NCBI RefSeq assembly: GCF_964340395.1
Contig: NC_135571.1
Location: forward strand, 5,856,453-5,920,452
Direction: 5' to 3'
DNA: 64,000 nt
From: Glandiceps talaboti
Lineage: Eukaryota > Hemichordata > Enteropneusta > Spengelidae
A model generated the notes under the pieces. It was not told where the DNA came from. It did no database searches and saw nothing but the letters and a program-made list of their open reading frames with translations. Made by a program: the position numbers and the translations under genes. Below are positions 24,047 to 37,214 of this stretch, one piece after another; the first letter of the stretch is position 1, and each line of letters starts with the position of its first letter.

Positions 24047-27000
24047 TAGATAGACAGATAGATAGATAGTGCAGTGGTAAGTGGCAAGTGGTTTAACCAC
24101 TCGGCCACCGACAACCACCGAAAATGCATAAAACAAGTACATGTACATCATAAAAACATATACGTCACCTCAACTGCTGCAGTTTAGAATGTCCCAGTCT
24201 ATGATTTAATCATGCATGTGTACAATTTTTAAAATATCTTTCAGATATCGTGTTGTCATTGGCAACAAGACCTGCATCTTTGAAAAGGAGAATGATCCAT
24301 CCATACTCCGTTCTCCATCAGCTGGTAGGTTACTGAAATACTTAGTAGATGATGGAGCCCATGTGTTTGCTGGTCAACCCTATGCAGAGATCGAAGTGAT
24401 GAAGATGGTGATGACATTGAATGTTAGTGAAAATGGATGGTAAGTTTGAAAGCGATGCTGGCCATCCCTGTGGTTGTCGTGAGCACCTTGACATTCTAGT
24501 CCTGAATAATTAAGAGCAATGAATAGTAAAGTTTTTCCAGTACGAATAACAAACAAACCCAAGTTTGATATTGTAGATAGCACCCTCTGTGTGGAGAATG
24601 CGCATAGTATATAGAATGCCCATGAGTAGTCATTGTGTCGCATTGCATCCTTGGGTAAAACCACCAAAAACACATCGCATAGTATATACATGTAGGACGC
24701 GCATGCGTACAAGTCATTGAGCCACTACACAGCTATTATTTATGAAGGTGATCTAAAATACAGAGATTAGTACCTGTGTCAACATCCTGACTAACGTCAA
24801 AGCTCAAAAAAAAAATTGGATTATACAAGAAAAACAATACTACATAGACCTTATTCTATGTTCTATTTTTCAGTGTAATGTATGTCAAACGTCCAGGTGC
24901 CGTATTTGACCAAGGTAATATTGTAGCTAATCTCAACTTAGATGATCCAACCAGGGTTCATAGAGTAAGTAAATAAATTTATTAGCAGTCATGTCTTGTA
25001 ACTTTAATCCTCTCTCTCCCAAGGAGTATTTGTTTGTACAAAAGGAACTATGGGTTTGGAGAAAGAGATCAAAATGGGCGTATGGATGACAAATGGGTTG
25101 TCAGTGGCTGAGCGGTTAGCTCGTACACTACACCTCTTACCTCTGCAGTCTGGGTTCGAACCCGCAAAAATTTAACCAGGTCTGCATGTAAGAAGGGTGA
25201 TGCTCAGTTTGACCCTGCCGAACAACGAAGGTTTTCCCGGGGTACTCCAGTTTCCTCCTGCTTCTTAAACACTAGAGCACTAGGGCGCTGCTCTTGTGGT
25301 GACCATTCAACAAATTTCCGAATTTATTTGGATGAATAAAGTTTATTATTATTATTGTAAATGGGTGTTTATTCATAAAACAACTTTACAATATTTTCCT
25401 ACTTAAAATATGTTAGTAACGACAGATAAACACGAGTTGTTGGATACAGAAACAAGACTTAATGTTGCCAAATGTATGATAATTAGGTATTCATTTTGGA
25501 CTGATACTTGTTCTGTTTACAAACCCCAAACGAAAATTTAATCTTCAGATAGTTTTACTTTTATTATACTTTCTTGCCCCACCAGGCACAACCCTTTGAA
25601 GGTCGTTTCCCAGATCAAACTACAACTCAAACTCAAGGATGGAAACTACATCAGATTTTCCAGAAAGCTAGGGAGTCCTTAGCTTATATCATGGATGGGT
25701 ACTGTCTCCCTGATAAGTACTTCAAGGCTAAGGTAATTATTTTGACTAGTTCAAACTGGATCAAACCAGTTTAGACTGGTTACAGTAAATCTAGCAATGC
25801 CAAATGTTCAATAGTTATACTTTAATACCTGAGCCATCTTGAATTTCTTCATGACTGTCCACTATGCGAAACTCTAAACTCATATTTTGCTCAAGAACCT
25901 TTACCCTCCTTCATTGCAGTGTAGTGAAACTGTAGAAACTCTGACCAAGGCATTACGAGAGCCGTCACTACCTCTGCTGGAAATGCATGAAATGATATCC
26001 AGTATTTCAGGCAGAATTCCATCCAATGTAGAAAAGGAAATCAAGAAACTACTTGCTTCATATAGCAGTAACATTACATCTGTTCTCTGTCAGTTTCCAA
26101 GCCAGCAGGTGAGTAACAAAAACTGGTTTAAACTTGTTTCAACCAGGTTGCGACTTCCTGTCATAGTAATGTTACCAGCAGATGGCAGACTGATATGGTT
26201 TTAGCTAGACCTAACTGTTTCAACTGGTTCCAACCAGTTTATGACTGTAGTCATCGATGAATTCTTATAGAAACTAATAATATGTAGGTTACATCAGATT
26301 AGTTATGACATCACCATTTTGTCTTTGTTCAGTGCAGTGTTGGTATTTTATGTTACATGTGTTTATTTTGTGGTAAATTCTTTGTGTTGTTAGTGAAGGT
26401 GTTCTGTACAGAGTAAGGTGATGATATTGTATTAAAACTAAGTTAAATTGGAATATGTAATGATGTAAGTTTATTCAAGAAATTTCCTATTATAGTACAT
26501 GTATAAACATTACCAGCAGATGTGGTTTTAACTGGATCTAACTGGTTACAACTGGATTGGACAGGATTGAATTTAAATATATCCAGCTCATGTTAGCTGG
26601 TCCAATGCTTAGAATAGTATGTATGACTGTATGACCCCACCCCACCCCACCCTGACCCTGGCATTTACTGTTACCCAAGAGCCATAGAGATATCTCTGAA
26701 CTGAATGAAAAAAATTCTATATTTTGTATGTTAAATTCAGTGTTCTTGCCTTGATTCAAACATTAGCATGGGGTTAAATGTATATGTAATTAAAAGTGTG
26801 TAAACTAATTGTAGTCATTTGTTTCCATTTTTTTCACTTAGATTGCCAATGTAATTGACAGATATGCAGCCACACTAAACAAGAGAGCTGATAGAGATTT
26901 GTTTTTTATGCACACACAGGGCATTGTACAACAAGTACAGAGGTAAATTGACAATATTGTAAATATAATCCATAAAAAGCACACAGTTTACCAACTGACA

Positions 27001-30000
27001 CAAGATTTCCCTGCCACTTCAGCCAAAAACATGATCACATGATTTTTTGTGTAGGAACAATCGCATCCTCATTTGCATATCATTTGCTTGCAAGTATGTA
27101 GTAATGTTTTTAGTATTGCACTGCAGTGAAAATAGCACTAGTGTGTGCAGGCACCAGTGCACGTAATCACTGGTACATACGTAATCATACCACTAGTGTG
27201 GGCAGGCACCAGTGCAAGTAATCTCTCGTACATATGTCATCATACCACTGGTGTCTGCAGGCACCAGTGCAGGTAATCTCTGATATATATGTAATAATAC
27301 CACTAGTGTGTGCAGGCACCAGTGCACATATTCTCTGGTATATATGTAATAATTCATATGCACATATTGATGAAAATAAAACAACACAATACAATACAAT
27401 ACAATACAATACAATACAATACAATACAATACAATACAATACAATATAACATAACACAACACAATACAATATACAATACAACACAATACAGTACAGTACA
27501 ACACAATAAAATACAATACAACACAACACAATAAACAATACAATACGATACAATAGAACACAATAAACAATACAATACAATACAATACTTCAATGCTTCA
27601 GATTTTACATCCTACAAATTTACAGGAGTTATGTTTCTCATAAAGTAATTTATATTATTTTACAGATATCGTAACGGAATACGTGGACACATGAAGGCAG
27701 TAGTACAAGAGATGTTACGTATGTACCTACAAGTAGAGACACAGTTCCAGCAAGGACCATATGATAAATGTTTAATGGCTCTACGTGATAAACACAAGGG
27801 TGATATATCAGCTGTGGTTACCAACATATACTCTCATTCACAAGTTGCTAAGAAGAATATGCTGGTCATCATGCTAATTGTAAGCTATTGTCTTTTATTG
27901 TCTTCTATTGTCTCCTTCAGTAATCTGACAATAAGGCCAAACAAAAAAAATAATTGATTCTGGTCAGGATATTGTGTCTGAAGTGGTGTGACGACGTGAA
28001 TTTTTTAATTTTTTTTATTGACAAACCTGTAACGCAATCTACTACATGTATTTATGGCAGTTACTGTTCTTTTTATTTAGTACTTTAGAGCAAGTGTGTG
28101 TGCTTGTTCATGATTGACTCTGCAGTTGTCTTCACTGAAGTAGGGATCGGAGGGGTATTTTTGTGTTTCCCCACAGATTTGCAGACTGCAAACACGCACT
28201 AACCAGAAATAATTCTTTTTCTTTTTTTTGCCTAATCTTTCCCTTGTGAAATTTCTGTGTGATACATGTACTAGCAAACTAGGGTGACTATAGAGTTTCA
28301 GTTAGGTGACAGTCCATTTTTTACACATTCTTACTACAAATATCACACAAACAAAATACAGGCAGTAATAGCATGTACCTTTTCATCTCTTTGTTAACAC
28401 AATTAAACAATAACATTATGTGCTTGAATCTTCCATGTTTCATCCTAATGTAATGTTGATTTTTGTTCACAGTGAGATCAGATATATCATTTTATATGCT
28501 TACATGCTATCAGTGTCTGTATTTTGTTTTATGTAACTCGGAACAAAAAGGGTGTGTGAGACATAAAGAACACCATGCCACCTAATTGAAACTCTATAGT
28601 CACTCTCATTTGGTAGTAGAAAACACCATGCCACCTAATTGAAACTCTATAGTCACTCTCATTTGGTAGTAGAAAACACCATGCCACCTAATTGAAACTC
28701 TATAGTCACTCTCATTTGGTAGTAGAAAACACCATGCTGCCTAATTGAAACTCTATAGTCACTCTCATTTGGTAGTAGAAAACACCATGCCACCTAATTG
28801 AAACTCTATAGTCACTCTCATTTGGTAGTAGATCAAGACAGATCTCTTTAGTAGCTACATTATGTGTATTGTAATGTTTACAGTTACATTTTGTCAATGT
28901 TTTTACTATTCCATGCTTTTCATGGCACATCCAAAAATTTGTCATGAACCACGGTGATTGTACTGAAATTAATTTCATGTTTTTATCACAACTGAATTGA
29001 GATTATGTACATGTATATATAAACCCACCAGCATTATATGGAGATTGCATACAAGGCAGAAATCGACAGAAATATAATTTATGTCAATAAAAAAAGTGTC
29101 ACCAAGGTATACCGTATAATTATTTACTTCAAACGTCAGATATTTTACTTAATATTTACTTAAATATCAGAACTGTATCATCTTAAACTTTCGCACCCTT
29201 GTTGTGTTTCAGTTTGGACTATCAATTTTTAAGTGTTTATTAACTTAACTATAATTTTGTTAGGATCACTTATGTGGCAAGGAACCAGGCTTGACGGATG
29301 ACCTGAGTGGTATCCTTGGAGAATTAACAACACTTAACAAAACTGAAAATGCTAAAGTTGCATTGAGAGCTAGACAGGTGAGAATTTACAATATCATATC
29401 TCGAGGTACGATAACTTTTTATAAAAAAAATCTACAAAAACATCATCAAAAAAGAACATCTATCAGTCCACGCAATGAATATCTTGTGCCTTTTGTCAAC
29501 AAAATGTGAAGGAATTTTGCAGTTGCTTTGAATATTTTCAGATATATAAAGTGGCACTTTATTTATTTTGCTGTTCATTTATTTCACTGAGTTGAGTTGT
29601 GATTGCAGCTTATCACTTTCGATGACTAGAGATTATCAGTACATTTTTTTTATATATTTGTTTGTCTATAGCTTTTCAATTCGTACAATTTACACACAGA
29701 AACAATGGACAACACAAATAAAAAAGGCAATGACAGGGTTTAGAAAAAAGAGAACGGTTACTTCTAAAATACCTCAAATGTAGGGATGATATTAAAAATG
29801 ATATGTCAGTTACAGCTTAGAAATTACGAGTTAGACTATTTATCAATATGATTTTGGAATTTCCCATTATGTTTAGAAATATCTCGCGTCAGTACAGTAA
29901 GGTTGTATCTGCCTATACAATTGCTTAGCAGATTCGACTTTTCTGCACTGACATGATAATGTATATATCTCTATTTCATTTTCTCTTTTACAAAATTCAA

Positions 30001-33000
30001 GAATTGTGTTCTGTTTTAATGTAGTATTCATTCATTACACTACTAGGTTCTAATCGCAGCACACCAGCCTTCATATGAACTACGCCGTAATCAAGTGGAG
30101 TCTATCTTCCTGTCTGCCATTGATATGTATGGTCATCAGTTCTGTCCAGACAATCTCAAGAAACTTATCATGTCTGAGACGGCCATCTTTGATGTCTTAC
30201 CTGGTTTCTTCTTCCATAGCAACCCTGTTGTCAGGATGGCTGCACTGGAGGTAAGAAATGGAAAACTTACATTAAGAAAAATTCATAGCCCGATATTTGA
30301 TCCCATGACGTACCTGGTTTCTTCCTTAGTCATGCTGTCAGGACAGCTGCATTGGAGGAAAGAAATGAAAACAAATCTAAAGCCCAATATTTGAATCCCT
30401 TGTCCTACACAACCCTGTTGTCAGGATAATTGTATTGGAGGAAAGAAATGGAAAACTAACTTTTAAAAAAGAATTCAAAGCCCAATATTTGAATCCCAAG
30501 TCATCACATAACCATTATCTTATCAATGAAGCAATAATGATTTGATGAGATTATTCGTTGGTTCAGAGTCTACTTTTTTCTCTAACAACTTGATTTTTTT
30601 TCATCAAATTTTCACCTCATCAGATATGTTCCTTGAAAGCCCAAAGTTTCAATCCCACATTTCACACAGTGTTATCTTATCAATGTAATCTTCTGAAGGA
30701 ATAGATAGGATCACTTATTTGTTCTGGACCAATTTTTCTAGAGCTGTCATATAACTTTTCCATACTCAAATGTCATTGTATTTCAACATTGACCTTTCAA
30801 ATTTAACGTGATAAGTTTACATAAATTAATTTTGTATTCAAAAAAAGCTTGCACTCCCCATCGTCTTTAACTCATTGACAAGGCCACTTATGTCACTCAT
30901 ATTTCCCCATGGGTGGACATTTGCAGTAAGCTTGCACTGCCCATCATCATCTTCAACTCATATTGACAAGGCCCCTTATGTCACTCGTATTTCCCCATGG
31001 GTGAACATTTACAGTAAGCTTGCACTGTCCATCATCTTCAACTCATATTGACAAGGCCCCTTATGTTACTTGTATTTTCCATGAACAAAGATAAATATAT
31101 GGGAATACTATTTTTCAGGTGTATGTACGTCGTGCCTACATTGCCTATGATCTGAACTGTGTACACCATCACAGACTCCATGATGATCTGTGTGTGGTAG
31201 AGTTTCAGTTTATGTTACCAACTTCACATCCAAACAGGTAATGTTGTCAGTGTCTTGTTACTCATATATCTGTGTACAGCCTAGGAAGTTGTCGGTAATT
31301 ATTGGCATTTGCAGGTGATAAATGGTCCAATGAAGGATATTCGACATTATCAAAAAAAAGTTCAATTTCATGTTTGAAAATGTTGAAATTGTATTTAGTA
31401 TTTGAAATTGTTAAAATAGTATATGTCTACATAATTGCATATGTCAAAAATGTAAAGTTTTTGTGTGTTCGAAAAACTCCAAATTTCATGTATCTGAAAA
31501 TGTCAACAATTTTGTCTGTTTAAAAATCTCACAAATTTGTTTTATGTTTGATGAGATGATGTTGATATTCTACATGACAAGTCATCAGTGTTATGTGAAG
31601 AACTTTAGAGGGATGTATTAAGTGAATTTTTGAAGCAGTACGGTATCATTAAGTGTGCTACAATGACTGTTGCATCAATTGTTAATTAGCAACTGCTGTT
31701 GATATCTTATGTACATATTTATTATAGCGAAATAGAACTCATGATGTAATAGAAACAAGCTATCATCTCTCATCTCTGAAAAACTATTTTTATTCCTATA
31801 TAGCTAAAGCTGGAGACCCTCCACATGGAGGGTCTATGAGCTGTGAATGCACACCAGTAATGCTTTTAGTTAACAATGCTAGTGGTAGCGCCCTCTAGTG
31901 TTAAACTGGCTGTATTCTTTTCTTTATATTTACAAGCCTAGCTTTCTAAGCTTGCTTATAATATAGGAAACATGAAATTTTGACAGTACTTTTTACGCCA
32001 AAATACAAATGAAATAAATGATAATATTTTGAAAATCTATTTTAGACATACAACATTTAGGTGTCTGTAATCAGTGTTATCACATAAGTGCTCTGATCTT
32101 ATTGGCTGTCTAAAGCTAGCATTTGCGTAACTCTGCTGCCAATCATTTACTTCTGACAATGTGATTGGATAATCAGATAAAACTGCCAACCAGGAAAACA
32201 CTGTGTTACAGCAAAGAAAATACAAAACAAGGCAGGCCTACACTTGCAATCTTTGAATCTTTATTATCTGTTCTGTATTCTTAACTCAAACTCTGATTCT
32301 TGATAAGCATGCTGTGAGTACCATAGAACAATGTATTCTGACTAACGAATTACAACCAGTGACATGCAAGCCTTTACAAGCAGAACTTGTTACAAACACG
32401 GAAACTAAATATATAAATTGGATTTATAAACTTGGCACAGCATGTTGGAAGTATGAAGACTTGTATTATATTTCATGGTTTGATAAGAACAGTTTTATGG
32501 TCTCTTTACAGAATAGCCTACATTCACAATGAATTTCCAGTTATCCTGGCATTCATGTACACATAAAGAGGCCATAAAACTGTTCTTATCAAAAGATGAA
32601 ATGTAACACAAGTCACTTTACTTCCAATATACCGTACTGTGGCAAGTGGTAGTTAATCCAAATCATACTGTAACCTGGAAATTTTAGCTAAAGACTCATT
32701 TTCACTTCTTTTGCTGGAAAATAATATCGCAAAAATAAGTAGTGACTAAAATGTCTTCTTGTACACGAACACAATGTACCAATCTGGTATTTTGTAAAAA
32801 TAAGTAGTAGTGACTAAAATACCTTCTTGTACATGAACACAATGTACCAGTCTAATAATTAGTAAAAATTTAGTACCAGCGGAGACTGAAATCTCGCAAA
32901 CATTTCCTAGTGGTAAAAATATCTAGGTTTACAGTATTTTTACTTTCTGTTTGTCACAAGTTCCACTTGTAAATGCTTGCCTGTTGCTGGTTGTAGCGAA

Positions 33001-36000
33001 CTATACTCTTTTCCTCTTTCGTAAAATGTAAAATATGACAAAAAAGTTAGTTTTCAGTAAAAAAAAGTAGTATTAAATATTCAATTTTCTTATTCCTGTA
33101 ATGAAATTTCTATAAGTACATACTCCTGTTAGAAAATAACCATTTTAGATTTAAATTCTATCGTCATAGTTTTTTTATATCTGTATATTTCAATTTACAC
33201 AAATTGGAAGAATGTGTTCATCATTTCAAATTCAAAATGCATGGACAACCATAGTGCAAACCTAGTTGTGAATGTCATTTAGAAATGCCATTGCCATGAC
33301 AACAAATGACAATTTACATACCTTAAAAAATGTGAACCAATCAAATGAGCTGTAGGCAAGATGGCCGCCACTTGGTTACTATAACAACAATGATAATTTA
33401 CATATTATATTACTCAAAATGGCTATAGCAAGATGGCTGCTATTTTGTAACTATGACAACAGACAATACACAGGATTTCATTACCCAAACAAAATAGCTG
33501 CTAGCAATATGGCTGCCATTTTGTCACCATAGTAACCCATAATGTATACTAAGTGTCTCGTTCTGTCTCATCTCTTTCTCTGTTTCACTGTATTTTTACA
33601 GTCAAGCTACATTTCCAAGACTAAGGTATGGCAACAAATACATCTTAGTATTAACGTCACTTGTTATTTCACCTTCTTTTCTTTTCTTCTTTACTACTAA
33701 TTATGCAAGGTTCACGACCGTTTGTCTGTTTGCAGTTCTATACACAGTTTTGATATGTTGAGTACTCATTGCATTTCCAACATTTCCTCGTTTAGGTGAA
33801 AAAAAATAACAAGACTATTTTCAGATATTTTAAATTTATACTAACTGTCAAATAATTCAGTTCAATTGTTGGAATAATGCCTCAATGAAAGTGGCACAAG
33901 CTGAGTATATGCATTTTTGGCGGGGGGGGGGGGGGAGTGGGGAGGGGTGTGTGTAGTGGGAGTGGGTATTTTTCCTACATATTAAATGTACCTGTACTGT
34001 TATACTTCCTGAAGTATATTTCCTAATGTACTATTGGCAGAACTCAAATTTGAAAATTGTGAGAAGTAATAATGTGATGACATAATTTAGTGTGTGTATG
34101 CCATGAAAATATCAAGAAATCCTCAGTAATACAAACAAATTCAGAAGATTGGTCAATTTACTGAAAATGTTGTCTTATGTGTAAGTATTTTAGTAAACCA
34201 CCAAGAAATTTAAAAAAAAAAAAAAAAAAAAAAAGCAGATAAATTCAGCTTGTGCCAATTTCAAATCCTATTTGAAACTTTTGATTCAGAAGTATTTGTT
34301 ATGACATCATGTCTTTCGGTAAGAATGGCTTGTTATCTGAGATCTGATTGGACAATCTAGAGTATAAGCCTCCGGACAGCCAATCTAAAGCCTTGAAACA
34401 TAATGTCTGACATGGTAAAATTGACTTGAAAAACATGATAAAATGTTGTGACAACTCAAGGAAAGTCATTAATATGGTCGTGAACTTTGTCAACAAGTAT
34501 CACTGTAGGCGCTCTGTCAATATTCCAAACTTATGTTTTCCATTTTATGTAGTTCCTTTAGTTGCCATAGTTACATTGCAAAACAAACAACTAATTATGC
34601 AAGTACTAATGCACCTTGAGATCAGTTTCTCATTGATATGCATTTCACCTTTTGGCATTGCATGTGCAAACATTTCTGATTTTGTTTTCAGCACTGTTAG
34701 AATACCAACAGCATTTTTCACATGCATGTTTCATAGAATATAACAAGTATTAGTCCATCCTCCAATGTTCATTAAAGCGACATTTTTTTTGAGAATGTTT
34801 TGTTAAGTATAATAACTTACTCCTAATGTCATACACTATGATGGTATTGAATCATTTGTGGGTAAATGTATCTGTGCAGGGCAATAAATCCATATTTTTG
34901 TTTCACTCCCCAAATGCAATCACAATTTCAACATGTTACTATACTACTTATGGATACAACCAGCCTCTAATTAATATGTACAGTGTCTAATTAGTGGTAT
35001 TTTAACGAGTTTTAGTGAATATATTGTTGATTGTGTGATTGGTAAAATAGTACTAATGGAGCATTAAATAAACATGAATGTTCGGAACCCAAGTATTTTG
35101 GTTCATACGTCCAACTCCTTGTAAAATGTGGATAGGGATATACTCGTGTTCATGGTGTGATTAGATCCTATGTTTTTGTGAAGAAATAAAAGTGACTAGC
35201 ACTGTACTTATCCCAAGTAATGCCATTTTTTTTCATTTCATGTACTATTGCTCCCAACCCCAGCCTCACCCCTGATAGAATTTCATTTAACATATGTGTC
35301 TTGGAAATAGTAAATCTTATATTATTTCTGTTATTTCATTCAAAAACGTTCGCACCCATTGTACCGTAAAATCACGGGTCATTGCATAAACTTTTGAAAT
35401 AGAGGTTAAAATGATAACAAAATTCATTCATTTTAGAATCCAATATGGCTGCCTAGTACTATATTTCCCCTAATTTAGCAAAAATAAAACATCGTCAATT
35501 TCCAAGAAAACAAGATGGTGAACCCAACAATTTCTTTTATTATTTCAAAATGACCAGGAACGAACTTTCATATGGTAAAGTTTGGAAGGGTTTTAAAAAC
35601 TTTGATTGAACTGGTGCATTCTGCCTTAAGTTCCCAGACTTAATATACTCAACTGTAAACAATAAAATCACTTGACACCCTTCTGTAGTAGTTTGAAATT
35701 GTGGCAGAGTATAACCATGAAGAACTAAATAGCCCGTAATGTGTAAAAATGTGTTACAAGTTTCGTGCCACTTACAAGTAACTTACATTCCTAAATCTCA
35801 ATGTCATGGTAACGCATTAAACAGTAGAGTTTTAATTGTGATCTTTTGTAGAATTAGAAAATTTTGTGTTTCTGTTATTTCATAATTCTTTTTTTTTTCA
35901 AATCAGATTTCATCTTGTATTGAAAGTTGTGCCTTGTGTCTATTCTGTTTTTATTTTGTTGTTTGTTACATCTCTTCCTTGATTTCTTTTATCTGTCAAG

Positions 36001-37183
36001 ACTGGATATCCTCATACCAGTGGATAGGTCTGTTTTCACTCTGCACGGCATGCATGAATTGAAAAAAAAAAAACCTGCTAAGCATGAATTCTTTGCAAAC
36101 CATACATGAATTTTAAAAAAAAAACTGCTTATAGCATGAGATGCTTGCTTTAAAACAATGTATTTTAAACGCAGCAGCAAAATCTCCAATGCTTTTTCAT
36201 TTTTCATTAACTTTACAAAGTTGATTTAACGTTGGTATAAAGACTGTATTCCTTTAAACAGGAAATCTACAGCGCACTGTAGATTAGTGTTCACCCACTC
36301 TGTTTGATAAGATTACGCAGAAACCAGTAAGGAACCGCATATGCTAACTTCAAGATATCGAGATTGAAATTTCTTGTTACATTTAATCTGAATAAAATAG
36401 ACAATTTAAACGTATTGCAACGAGATGCAGACACCTGGGTGCCAATGTTTTGTCATCAGCATTTGATGTCTGCATGATGGCAAGTTAGTTCATTTCACTG
36501 CCATTATTGGTTTCTGCGTCGTTGTATCAAACAGAGAGGTAACGCTAACCTGCAATATGCTGTATCTTGTTTAGAAATAGCAAGATATTATTGAGGTTTG
36601 AGTTTAATAAAACTCACATTCTGTTAACTTCATTTATTAATGTACATGTAATGGTTGAGGTGCAACCATATAAGACCATCCTGTTCACCCCTATTTTCAA
36701 ACATATACATATACTGTGACCTCACAGGCTATAGTCTTGGGTGATTCCATATTATTCATAGGGATGACCAGGGAGCTTGGTAAACCATTTGTATTATGAA
36801 AGATGCATGAGGGCTTCGGGTAGAAATATATTTTTAAAACCTCTTCACAGAGAAGTGGAAGTATGGATGATATTACTAAGGGATACAAATTGCATGATAT
36901 ACCTGGTTGTTGAAACGGGAAACACTAAGCTAAGAAATCCTTTTAATATCGGTACTCTAAGGAGAGTTCAAGGGTTGTTCCATAATGCATGTTGTGATAT
37001 TTATGTTGGGATGAGGGACTGTAAGACTGATAAAATGATGGTTTTATAACTGCATGTAACATGAGTCAACTTGGTGGTCTTGTTCTTCTTACTTAAAAAA
37101 AAAATTCTTGAGTGTTAAGTATAACATAAAAAGTAATGAGATTTGATATCAATGTAATAAACAAAGGAATACAATCATGTACA

Positions 37184-37214
<31 letters not shown>

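Noticed and set aside
25104-25165. Functional tRNA gene at the box A/box B match
   Set aside because: The acceptor and anticodon stems do not form a clean cloverleaf, and the sequence continues into a SINE body and tail.
36777-37049. 90-residue + strand open frame in the large intron
   Set aside because: No recognisable motif, no splice partners; I cannot distinguish it from chance in AT-rich DNA.
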